Under the pieces are notes generated by a model. That model was not told the DNA's origin and ran no database searches. It saw only the letters and a program-made list of their open reading frames with translations. The position numbers and the translations under genes were made by a program. From assembly GCA_017518735.1 (NCBI GenBank), contig JAFWTY010000009.1:61016-125015 (forward strand): a stretch of DNA of 64,000 nt, written 5' to 3'. This document shows, piece after piece, positions 27,784-36,800 of this stretch (positions within the stretch are counted from its first letter, which is position 1; each line of letters begins with the position of its first letter). The DNA comes from Lachnospiraceae bacterium (GTDB taxonomy: Bacteria; Bacillota; Clostridia; Lachnospirales; Lachnospiraceae).

Positions 27784-28539
27784 ATGGCTTTCTTTTCTGA
27801 AATATGGAAAGACCTTATGGAATTTGCTGATAAGTTTCAGAAGGACTTTTATTTAAACTTCATAAAAGATGATCGCTGGAGATACATTGTAAATGGCTTG
27901 GGAGTTACCTTGAAGGTAACTCTCTTTGCTGTTCTTATCGGTATAGTCCTCGGCTTTGTCGTGGCAATCATCCGTTCCACGCATGATAAAGCAGGTTCGA
28001 TGTCAAAGTTTTTAAGAGGAACTTTGAACGTTTTGAACTTTCTTTGCAACGTCTATCTGACCGTTATTAGAGGAACGCCGGTACTGGTTCAGCTATTGAT
28101 CATTTACTTTGTTATTTTTGCATCGGTACGTATTGATAAGAGTTTTGTGGCAATTATCGCATTCGGTATCAATTCGGGTGCATATGTGGCGGAAATCGTG
28201 CGCGGCGGTATCATGTCCATCGACCAGGGACAGTTCGAAGCAGGAAGATCCTTAGGATTCAGCTTTACCAAAACCATGATGCTGATCATCCTTCCGCAGA
28301 CATTTAAGAATGTCCTTCCGGCACTCGGAAACGAGTTTATTGTACTTTTGAAAGAGACTTCCGTTGCGGGCTATATCGCACTGGAAGATTTGACAAAGGG
28401 CGGTGATATCATTCGAAGCCGTACATATTCGGCTTTATTCCCGCTCCTTGCGGTTGCAATCATCTATCTGGCTATCGTAATCCTGTTAAGCCAGTTGTTG
28501 AAACTACTGGAGAGGAGGTTACGTTCGAGTGAAAAATAA
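27784..28539 (+). CDS. Amino-acid ABC transporter permease
   Basis: Integral membrane permease of the HisM/GlnP family. Starting at about residue 35, the 251-residue chain has around five membrane helices ([35 protein letters not shown] and others), the [10 protein letters not shown] signature and the EAA loop [21 protein letters not shown] that docks the ATPase. It starts 16 bases after the binding-protein gene and its end overlaps the ATPase gene by 11 bases. Confidence 0.94.
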   Translation: MAFFSEIWKDLMEFADKFQKDFYLNFIKDDRWRYIVNGLGVTLKVTLFAVLIGIVLGFVVAIIRSTHDKAGSMSKFLRGTLNVLNFLCNVYLTVIRGTPVLVQLLIIYFVIFASVRIDKSFVAIIAFGINSGAYVAEIVRGGIMSIDQGQFEAGRSLGFSFTKTMMLIILPQTFKNVLPALGNEFIVLLKETSVAGYIALEDLTKGGDIIRSRTYSALFPLLAVAIIYLAIVILLSQLLKLLERRLRSSEK

Positions 28540-29296
28540 TGCTAAAATTGCTTTTGACCCGGAAAAAGACCCCCTGATATCCGTTAAAGATTTAAAGAAG
28601 AAATTTAAAGGACTGCATGCGTTAAACGGTGTAAGCCTTGATATTTACAAGGGAGACGTTGTATTTGTGGTCGGTCCTTCCGGAAGCGGTAAGAGTACTT
28701 TCTTACGCTGCTTAAATCGTCTGGAGGAACCCTCCGGCGGAGAAGTGTATTTCGAAGGCGTGGAGATTACCGGCAAGGATGTAAATATCAACCTGCACAG
28801 GCAGAAGATGGGAATGGTGTTCCAGCAGTTCAACTTATTCCCTCATATGACGGTTCTTCAAAATATGATCATTGCACCGATGCAACTGCAAAAAATCAGC
28901 AGAGCGGATGCAACGGAAATGGCAATGCAGCTTCTTGACCGGGTCGGTCTAAAAGACCGCGCGGACGCTTATCCGAACCAGTTATCCGGCGGACAAAAGC
29001 AGCGTATTGCGATTGTAAGAGCTCTTTGCATGAAACCTGACGTTATGCTTTTTGACGAACCGACATCCGCACTCGATCCGGAAATGGTCGGTGAAGTTTT
29101 ACAGGTTATGAGAGGCCTTGCAGAAGAAAAAATGACCATGGTGGTAGTAACACATGAAATGGCATTTGCCAAAGAGGTAGCAAGTAAGGTAGTATTTATG
29201 GCAGACGGAGTAATCCTGGAGTCCGGAACACCGGATGAGTTCTTCAATCATCCGAAGACCGAGAGATTACAAAGTTTCCTGGAAAAAGTACTGTAA
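28529..29296 (+). CDS. Amino-acid ABC transporter ATP-binding protein
   Basis: Cytosolic ATPase of the GlnQ/HisP class. Walker [12 protein letters not shown], the Q-loop in [14 protein letters not shown], signature [11 protein letters not shown], Walker [15 protein letters not shown] and the H-loop VVVTHEM. The GTG start at 28529 has GAGGAGG 9 bases upstream and overlaps the permease by 11 bases, giving coupled translation. The protein has a 12-residue N-terminal extension before the first strand, nothing else unusual. Confidence 0.95.
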   Translation: MKNNAKIAFDPEKDPLISVKDLKKKFKGLHALNGVSLDIYKGDVVFVVGPSGSGKSTFLRCLNRLEEPSGGEVYFEGVEITGKDVNINLHRQKMGMVFQQFNLFPHMTVLQNMIIAPMQLQKISRADATEMAMQLLDRVGLKDRADAYPNQLSGGQKQRIAIVRALCMKPDVMLFDEPTSALDPEMVGEVLQVMRGLAEEKMTMVVVTHEMAFAKEVASKVVFMADGVILESGTPDEFFNHPKTERLQSFLEKVL

Positions 29297-29312
29297 AGAA
29301 AGAGGTGTGTTT

Positions 29313-30056
29313 ATGTTTTGTAAGTATTGTGGAAAGCAAATCATGGATGGATCCGTTTTCTGCGCTTTTTGCGGAAAAACACTTGGAAATTCAACAACGG
29401 CAAACGAGCCGACTAAAGTAAACGAAGTGGAACTGGCTGGTCCGGAAGAACTCCGTATGCAGCAGTCGAAACCGGCAACGGCTGCTCCCGAAGCCCCCGC
29501 TCCGGCATCCGCATTCCGTACGGAACAGCCCGGCGTAAATGTACCGCCCATGGCAAATCCTTACAGCAATCCGGCACCGCAGCCCGCAGAACCGGCAACA
29601 CTTGCGGTGAACGCAATGCCGCCCGTTCCGGCTGATGTAATCCAGCCGACCGCAAGCGGGGCACAGATTCAGCTGGCGGTAGCACCTGCAGCTCCCGCAA
29701 AGAAGAGCAAAAAGTGGATCATTGCGCTGATTTGCATCATTGTTGCCGTATTGCTTATTTTAGGTGGCGGCTTCGGAGCGGTTTATTACTTCTTCCTTTC
29801 TCCGGATGCGAAAAACAAAAAACAGACGAAGGAAGAGACATCCGTTCAGGAAAGCGAGATCACATCGGAAGAGATTTCCGAAATCGAAAATCCGAGTGAA
29901 CTGCCCAGCGAAGAGCCGAGCGTAGAGGAACCCGGCGACAAGAAACCTCCTGTACCGGGCGGAACCGAGAAACCGGACGATAAGGATTTACCGGAACCCG
30001 GCGGCGAAGAAGGTCCTTTGATTCCGGACGCAAAACCGATTGATGAATTACCGTAA
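29313..30056 (+). CDS. Zinc-ribbon single-pass membrane protein
   Basis: Not a known enzyme. The 247 residues start MFCKYCGKQIMDGS with a second CAFCG, a short zinc ribbon. A Pro/Ala-rich linker follows (30-135), containing NPYSNPAPQ, then one membrane helix (WIIALICIIVAVLLILGGG) and an acidic, Pro-rich outer tail of about 75 residues (SELPSEEPSVEEPG and similar). The ATG at 29313 follows GAGGTG and is preferred to codons inside the ATPase gene. The ribbon is nearly identical to that of the next gene, so they are paralogues; this one has lost or never had an outer folded domain. It may be transcribed with the transporter and ends at a strong terminator. Confidence 0.65.
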   Translation: MFCKYCGKQIMDGSVFCAFCGKTLGNSTTANEPTKVNEVELAGPEELRMQQSKPATAAPEAPAPASAFRTEQPGVNVPPMANPYSNPAPQPAEPATLAVNAMPPVPADVIQPTASGAQIQLAVAPAAPAKKSKKWIIALICIIVAVLLILGGGFGAVYYFFLSPDAKNKKQTKEETSVQESEITSEEISEIENPSELPSEEPSVEEPGDKKPPVPGGTEKPDDKDLPEPGGEEGPLIPDAKPIDELP

Positions 30057-30075
30057 TTTCACATGAAAAAACGTA

Positions 30076-30118
30076 AGCCATATGAACTCTGAAAAGGGAG
30101 TTCATATGGCTCTTTTTT
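30076..30118 (+). terminator. Strong rho-independent terminator
   Basis: AGCCATATGAACTC / GAGTTCATATGGCT, a perfect 14-bp stem with 8-base loop followed by seven T's. It separates the transporter group from the secretion region. Confidence 0.93.
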
Positions 30119-30176
30119 TCTTGAAAACAACACAGAATTTTAACAGATTATTACGCTCCGAAAACGGCTGAAATGA

Positions 30177-30205
30177 TTGCAAAAACGGCCATTTTTTTGT
30201 ATAAT
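30177..30205 (+). promoter_or_regulatory. Promoter of the secretion region
   Basis: TTGCAA (30177-30182), 17 bp, TATAAT (30200-30205): a near-consensus housekeeping promoter about 84 bases before the zinc-ribbon/TPR gene. The long 5' leader (about 30212-30288) shows no clear structure. Confidence 0.85.
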
Positions 30206-30288
30206 ATGATGCGTGTGTATTCATATTTTTATGATTTCTCGTAAAAAGTGTACAAAAACAAGAAAACGAAAGAAAAGAGGGTGTGTGT

Positions 30289-32541
30289 ATGTTTTGTAAG
30301 TACTGCGGACAACAAATCATGGATGGGTCTGTCTTTTGCGCTTATTGCGGTAAAACGCTGACAACTGCATCAACTCCGGCTGCTCCTTCACAGCCTGTAG
30401 CTTCGACTCCTGCTTCACCGGTTACTCCGACGGCACCCGGCATGAGTACGATTCCTACGACTGCTGCAGTTCCCGAGATGAATCCCTACAGCAATCCGTT
30501 GCCGCAGCAGCCCGCGGCACCCGCACCCGAATCTGTGATAACACCGACGGTTTCTTCTCCTGCTCCTGCAATCGGAGAGACTACGGCAGCAGTAAGGCCG
30601 GAAGCATCCGCAGAGACTACGGCTCCTGCTCAGCCCGCAACTATTGCATCGAAGGATGTAAAACCGAAGAAGAGCAAGAAGTGGATCGGAGGGTTGATTT
30701 TCTTAATCCTTGCATTGCTTTGTTTTGCGGCAGGCGGTCTGGCAGCATATTATCATTTCTTCCTTTCCGACGAAGCGAAAGTGAAAAAACTGATCAAAGA
30801 AGCGCAGGATTATGTTGTGGACGGTGATTACGATAATGCGATTGCGTCCTATGAAAGCGCACTTGAAATTGATGCGTCAAACGAAGACTCTTATTTTGCA
30901 ATTGCAAATATCTACGATACTCTTGCGGAAGAGTCTCTGGAAGCAGGTAACAAGAAAGAAGCAAAAGAGTACTGGCAGAAGGAAATCGAAATCCTTCAGC
31001 GAGGTTATGATAATACCGGCAACGAGGAGTTCCAAACACGTATTACCGAACTGGAAGAAAAACTGAAACCGGAAATCGGTATGAAAAACGCATTTGTGAC
31101 AAGTGACGGAGATTTTGATTATCTGCTTGTTCCGGTTGTCGAAGGGGATGATGTTGAAAAATTAAACCTTGTGAAAAAGGCAAAAGATCAATCCCTTGAT
31201 CAGGCGGAAGTGCTTGTGAAAGATGTCGATCAGGAGGCTGTTTTATACGGATTTGGTCTGGTATTGGTAGAAGAAAAGGTATTCTATACGGATTTGAATG
31301 AGCAGGGAGACGACCTGGCGATTAAGTGGATCAGCAAGGACGGAAAAGAAAAGGGCAGTCTTCCGGGCACAATACTGAAAGACTATAAAGGTTTGGCAGA
31401 AAAAGGAGAGGCCGCCAAATCACTGTATTACTACTACGAAGGTCCCGTGCCGAGTCTGGCGGAAGGCATTTCCTATCAGGCAAGTGTTTACGAGTATTAT
31501 CTGAATTCCTACTGCGAAGGAAAGTGGCTGCTTTTTGATTCCACGTTCTTAATCAACCTGGAAGAGAATACCATTGAGCCGATCAACTTCCCGGAGAAGC
31601 AGAATTATTACTATATTTCCGTCGGAATCTTCCAAAACAAAGTGTATTATACAAAGCTGACGGAAAAGGAAGCTTCGGACGGAAGCGAGCAGATCATTCT
31701 CTATTCTTATGATCTGGAGGAAGGAACGGAAGCGAAAGTTTGTGCGCTGGATCTGGATTTGGATGAATTCTGGGAAGGCTGCAAAAACATCTATGCCGGA
31801 GGCTTCTATTACACGGATTATGACTGGACCCTTTACCGTGTGGATCTGGAAACCGGCGATAAAACCATGATCTGCGAAGAAGTATTGGTAGATGCAATCA
31901 TCCCCTATATCGAAGACGATGGCATGATTTATTACGAAACCGAAGACGGAGTCTGCAGACAGTGTACGATCGAAGGAAAGAATGACAGGGTAATCCCGAG
32001 CGCACAGAAAATCTACGAAAAGACCGGAACGGAAGATATTATTCAGTTTTACGGCATATCCGGAGAGAACATTTACTATGCACTTGATTTTGAACCTTAT
32101 CTGATCTGTGTTCCGATCGATGGAGAAGGCATGGATCTGTCTGTTATCAGCGAAGAGGTAGTGGAAAAGCAGAATGTGCAGAGTGATATGCAGTTATGTG
32201 ATTCCATGAGAACGGCAATTTTAACTTCAATGCTGGATCCAGCCGTAATCGATGCCGACAAGGGTACGATAGATTATTTCAGCGACGGAGAATGGCATTA
32301 TATTACGGAACTTGGCGGCGTAAAGGATTGGACGGGTTCGGCTTTCAAAGCTGCAGTCTATGAAATCATAGGATTTGACCCCGCCGACATTGACAGCCGT
32401 ATCGTATCACATTTCAACGGCGGAAAAGCAAACGGTATGCGTTTTTGCGTAGACGGCAGCAGGATACGCATTGAAATTGAAAACTCCGATTATACCGGCA
32501 AAAAAGGAGCGGACGGAGCAAAACCGATCGGAATTTATTAA
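30289..32541 (+). CDS. Zinc-ribbon membrane protein with TPR-like and pilin-like outer regions
   Basis: First gene of the secretion operon, 750 residues, unrecognised as a whole. Order: zinc ribbon (MFCKYCGQQ, CAYCG); Pro/Ala/Thr linker with NPYSNPLPQ; membrane helix WIGGLIFLILALLCFAAGGL near 130-150; a TPR-like segment (ALEIDASNEDSYFAIANIYD); a long beta-rich region; and a C-terminal domain of about 110 residues (SMRTAILTSMLDPAVID, then YFSDGEWHYITELGG and EIIGFDPADID) shared with the protein at 51710-52621. The outer part should be extracytoplasmic. ATG at 30289 has AAAGAGG 8 bases upstream; GTG at 30283 is less likely. Probably an accessory or sensing part of the secretion machine. Confidence 0.65.
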   Translation: MFCKYCGQQIMDGSVFCAYCGKTLTTASTPAAPSQPVASTPASPVTPTAPGMSTIPTTAAVPEMNPYSNPLPQQPAAPAPESVITPTVSSPAPAIGETTAAVRPEASAETTAPAQPATIASKDVKPKKSKKWIGGLIFLILALLCFAAGGLAAYYHFFLSDEAKVKKLIKEAQDYVVDGDYDNAIASYESALEIDASNEDSYFAIANIYDTLAEESLEAGNKKEAKEYWQKEIEILQRGYDNTGNEEFQTRITELEEKLKPEIGMKNAFVTSDGDFDYLLVPVVEGDDVEKLNLVKKAKDQSLDQAEVLVKDVDQEAVLYGFGLVLVEEKVFYTDLNEQGDDLAIKWISKDGKEKGSLPGTILKDYKGLAEKGEAAKSLYYYYEGPVPSLAEGISYQASVYEYYLNSYCEGKWLLFDSTFLINLEENTIEPINFPEKQNYYYISVGIFQNKVYYTKLTEKEASDGSEQIILYSYDLEEGTEAKVCALDLDLDEFWEGCKNIYAGGFYYTDYDWTLYRVDLETGDKTMICEEVLVDAIIPYIEDDGMIYYETEDGVCRQCTIEGKNDRVIPSAQKIYEKTGTEDIIQFYGISGENIYYALDFEPYLICVPIDGEGMDLSVISEEVVEKQNVQSDMQLCDSMRTAILTSMLDPAVIDADKGTIDYFSDGEWHYITELGGVKDWTGSAFKAAVYEIIGFDPADIDSRIVSHFNGGKANGMRFCVDGSRIRIEIENSDYTGKKGADGAKPIGIY

Positions 32542-32593
32542 TCACAAAACATATGAACATAAGTTGGAGATAAAGATTTAGGAGGAAACAAAA

Positions 32594-33229
32594 ATGTTTA
32601 TGAACATGCCACTTATTTTAATCGCAAGTATTGCAGCGGGCGCACTGGGATTGATTTTCTTAATTCTCGGTATTGTATTTTTCATTCTCAATGCAAAGGC
32701 AAATGCAAAGTTCCGTGCAGAGGCTGCAAATAACAGTGTACCGGAAATCCCGAGAAGGGAAGAAGTCGTAGCTCCCGCAGTAACTCCTGCAGCACCTGCT
32801 CAGTCGGCAGCACAGGTTACGCCGGATGTAGACCGTACGATGTCTTTATATTCCACTCTGGCAGCACAGGGTGGCGGAGACAGCACGGTTATGCTTTTTA
32901 ACCCGCAGCAGAAGGCAAAGACCACTTTCGTAAAACTGGTTTCCTGCAGCAACGATCCCGCTTTACAGGGCGAGTATAAGGCAGCTATTTACAGCAGCAT
33001 CGTAATCGGCAGAAAAGAAGGAGACATCGTCATTTCCACAGACAATTCCATCTCCTCCAGACACTGTGAAATCACAAAAAGAGAATCACAGTTCTTTATC
33101 CGTGACCTTGGTTCCAGCAACGGTACCTGCTTAAACGGAAACGCCGTTACCACGGAAGTACCTGTCAAGCTCGGTGATACTTTAAGACTCGGCCGCGGTG
33201 ATTACATTGTAGTGATTGAAGAGGAATAA
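32594..33229 (+). CDS. Membrane-anchored FHA-domain protein
   Basis: A 211-residue protein with an N-terminal membrane helix (about 6-33, LILIASIAAGALGLIFLILG), a flexible linker and an FHA domain (about 120-205). The FHA marks are IVIGRKEGD, the phosphothreonine-binding SSRHCEI, and DLGSSNGTCLNG. It should bind phosphothreonine on a partner at the inner membrane face. The linker holds two threonine motifs, RTMSL (T82) and STVML (T98), which look like possible sites for the locus kinases. AGGAGG precedes the ATG. The neighbours, another FHA protein and EssC, point to signalling that controls secretion. Confidence 0.88.
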   Translation: MFMNMPLILIASIAAGALGLIFLILGIVFFILNAKANAKFRAEAANNSVPEIPRREEVVAPAVTPAAPAQSAAQVTPDVDRTMSLYSTLAAQGGGDSTVMLFNPQQKAKTTFVKLVSCSNDPALQGEYKAAIYSSIVIGRKEGDIVISTDNSISSRHCEITKRESQFFIRDLGSSNGTCLNGNAVTTEVPVKLGDTLRLGRGDYIVVIEEE

Positions 33230-33235
33230 TACTTT

Positions 33236-33811
33236 ATGAATCCTTTATATATTGTTTTTGGCTGTATTGGCGCAGCCGTGATTCTGATTGTTGTGCTGAT
33301 CATCCTTTCGACCAAACGAAAGAAAAAGGAAGCGCTGCTTCGCGTTGCGGAAGACAAGCTTCGTGAGGCAAACCTGGATCAGCAGATTTTGAATCCGAAT
33401 GCCGCACCGGACCCGTCCAGAAATGTTTCGGAAAAACCGTATGAGATGCGTTATTCCACGGCGGCAGCAGCATCTGCCACCAGAAGCGGAATCATGCTTC
33501 AGATTGAAGAAATCAGCGAGATTTCCAAGCGTAAATACATGGTAAATCCGGTTCCTGCCATTACAATCGGTTCCGGTACCGGAAACTCCATAGTACTGAC
33601 GGATATGACAATCGAGTCCAAACAGTGTGAACTGGGACTTACCGAGAACAATCAGGTCTATGTAAAGAATCTCGGTACAACGGATTTGGTCAGTGTCCTT
33701 CGCGGGAAGAAGAGCATTCCGGTCGGAGGCGAAGCGGTCGTTTTAAAGAAGAGCGATCAATTAAAAATCGGTGGCGTAAAACTCACCATAAATATTTTGA
33801 AAGTAGCTTAA
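33236..33811 (+). CDS. Second membrane FHA-like protein
   Basis: A 191-residue protein, seven bases after the previous gene. Membrane helix at about 5-25 (IVFGCIGAAVILIVVLIIL), a basic stop-transfer RKKK, a helical linker, then an FHA-like fold: ITIGSGTGNSIVLTD and a degenerate binding loop ESKQCEL in place of SxxHxxI, with NLGTTDLVSV instead of GSSNGT. Loss of the canonical Ser/His and Asn residues suggests it no longer binds phosphothreonine in the usual way and is perhaps a structural partner of its intact neighbour. Confidence 0.72.
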   Translation: MNPLYIVFGCIGAAVILIVVLIILSTKRKKKEALLRVAEDKLREANLDQQILNPNAAPDPSRNVSEKPYEMRYSTAAAASATRSGIMLQIEEISEISKRKYMVNPVPAITIGSGTGNSIVLTDMTIESKQCELGLTENNQVYVKNLGTTDLVSVLRGKKSIPVGGEAVVLKKSDQLKIGGVKLTINILKVA

Positions 33812-33835
33812 ATTTTGCATTGGGGGATAATAAAT

Positions 33836-36800
33836 ATGAGCTATGTCCTTTCTATTTACAGCGTGGCAGCATACAAGGAAGTACTGTTGCCCGCTATTGA
33901 CGATTCGGATTACGAATTGGAAATTGACAAGGATCTGTTTGGTTTTGATCAGGACTACACACTGAAACTGGAAGTCATGGGCGGAGAATGGCGTTTTGTC
34001 GAATCCGAGGACTACATGGTTTTAGATCCCGATACCAAAGCCAATTGCGTAGGACGTGTCATCAAGAATGAGGATATGTATTCCGTTCCTTTGTCCGGAA
34101 ACAAAAACATCTTCATTGTAGTTCGTCAGACGAATTCTTCTTTTGTTGTCTATTCAAAATACTCTCTTGCAGGTATCAATGAAATCACAATCGGTACCAT
34201 CCCGGAAAGTGTTCTTCAATACAATCGCCTGATCAATCAGCATAATCTGATTTCCCATTTCCATGCAGCCATCAAGCGGCAGGGGACTTCTTTTGTGTTG
34301 GAAGACACCTCTTCAAACGGAACGTTTTTAAATGAAAAAAGAGTCATCGGCGGACCGGTTGTGCTAAATTACGGTGACCTGATTAATATTTACGGACTGA
34401 AAATCATCTTCCTCGAAGACATGCTTGCAATCAATACCACAATCAACGGTCTTCGTATCAGACCGTATTCTCTTACGGAGTATATGCCGCCCGACAATAT
34501 CCAGGGAGTGGATGTATATGAGCCGGTAAAAGACGAACTCTTCCACAGATCCCCCAGAAACATTCCCAAAATCGAAACCGAAGAAGTGGAGATCGAAGCT
34601 GCTCCTCAGGCAAAAGACAGCAGCCAGAATCCGTCTCTTGCAGCCATCGGACCGTCCCTTACCATGGCACTCCCGATGATGCTTGGCTCCGGTATCACCA
34701 TCTGGGCGGCAAACCAGAGCGGTCGTGCAATGGGACCGATGATGTTCACCGGTATCGCAACCGCAATCGGTTCCTCTGCAGTCGGTACCTTCTGGTCCAT
34801 CAAGAATATGAAGAATACCAAAAAGAAGAACCGCCAGGATGAATTAAAAAGATTCGAAATGTACAGCGAATACCTGATTCGCTGCTCAAACGAAATCAAG
34901 GAAAAATACGAAAACAACACGGAAGCGATGAATGCGATTTATCATTCTTCCGAGACTTGCGCCGCAATCGACCGAAATAACATTGAATTGTGGAACCGCA
35001 ATACAAGACATGAGGATTTCTTGACGCACAGACTCGGAACCGGACAGATTCCGTTCCAGGTGGAGATTAAGGTTCCCAAGGAACGTTTCTCCATGATTAA
35101 CGATACGTTGAACGAACGCCCTCGTATGATTCGCGACAGCTATAAGATGCTTCAGAATGTACCGGTTTGTGTGGATCTATTGAAAAACCGCCTCATCGGT
35201 CTGATTGGCGGAGAGCAGTACAAGGGCTGCTATCAGGTGGTTCACAATCTGGTTGCACAGATTGCCGCATCGGACTGCTACACGGATGTCAAAATGGCAT
35301 TTGTTTACGATGAGACCCTGAACGGATCAAACTGGTCCTTTGCAAGATGGCTTCCCCATGCATGGAACTCGGACGGCAAAGTTCGTTTCCTTGCAACAAA
35401 TCGCAACAATGCAAGTGACATTTTTTACGAGATTACGAATGTCCTTCGATTCCGTGCGGAAGAGGGCGATAAGAACAACGGAAAAGGCCAGATGTATCTT
35501 CCTCATTTTGTGCTCTTCCTGGAGAACCCGGAGTGGCTGGAAGGTGAGTTACTTGCCAAGTATGTTTACGACAAGGACAACAACTACGGCATTACCACAA
35601 TTCTTCTTGCGCAGCGTTACGATGAGCTTCCGAACTCCTGCGAATACATCATCGAGAATACGGAAGAATACCAGGGTGTTTATTACGTAACGGACGGTAC
35701 GGATGACAAGATCGGCATTCAGTACGATCAGCTTTCGGCCAATACTCTGGAAACGATGGGCAGAAGACTTTCCTCTATCAAGGTGAAGGAAGAAAGTTCC
35801 GGAGGAGAGATTCCGAATGCGCTTACGTTTTTTGATATGTATGGAATCAGTAAGCTCGAAGAACTCTGCGTAATGGACAGATGGCGCAAAAACCGTACCT
35901 ATGAAACCCTTCGTGCTCTTGTCGGACAGAAGGCCGGCGGCACGGACTGCTACCTTGACGTACATGAAAAATATCACGGACCTCATGGTCTGGTTGCAGG
36001 TACTACAGGTTCCGGTAAATCCGAAACACTGCAGACCTATATGCTTTCTCTTGCATTAAACTACAGCCCTGACGATGTCGGCTTCTTTATCATCGATTAT
36101 AAGGGCGGTGGTATGGCAAACCTCTTTAACGGCTTACCTCACATCCTGGGACAGATTTCCAACCTTTCCGGAAACCAGGTACGTCGTGCAATGGTTTCCA
36201 TCAAGAGTGAGAACATGCGCAGACAGCGTATTTTCAACGAGCACGGTGTCAACAACATCAACCTCTATACGAGACTTTATAAGAACAACGAGGCAACGAT
36301 TCCCATTCCGCACTTATTCATCATCATCGATGAGTTTGCGGAGTTGAAGAGAGAAGAGCCGGAATTCATGCGTGAGCTGATTTCCGTTGCACAGGTCGGT
36401 CGTTCCCTCGGCGTTCACCTGATTCTTGCAACGCAGAAACCTGCCGGAACCGTAGACGACAATATCTGGAGTAACTCCAAATTCCGTCTCTGCTTACGTG
36501 TGCAGGACCGTCAGGACAGTATGGATATGCTTCATAAACCGGACGCTGCCTACATTACACAGGCAGGTCGCTGCTACATGCAGGTCGGCAATGACGAGTT
36601 ATATGAACTCTTCCAGTCCGGCTGGAGCGGTGCGCCTTACAGCGAGGACGGCGTCATTCAGACCGATATCGCAAGAATGCTCGGCGATAACGGAAAGGCA
36701 GCGCTGGTTGGTAGCCATGCGCAGTTCCAGCAGAAAGAAAAAGCGAAGAGAATCTGGACTTCCAAGTTGATCCAGATTGCGGACGATGCCGCAAAGAGAG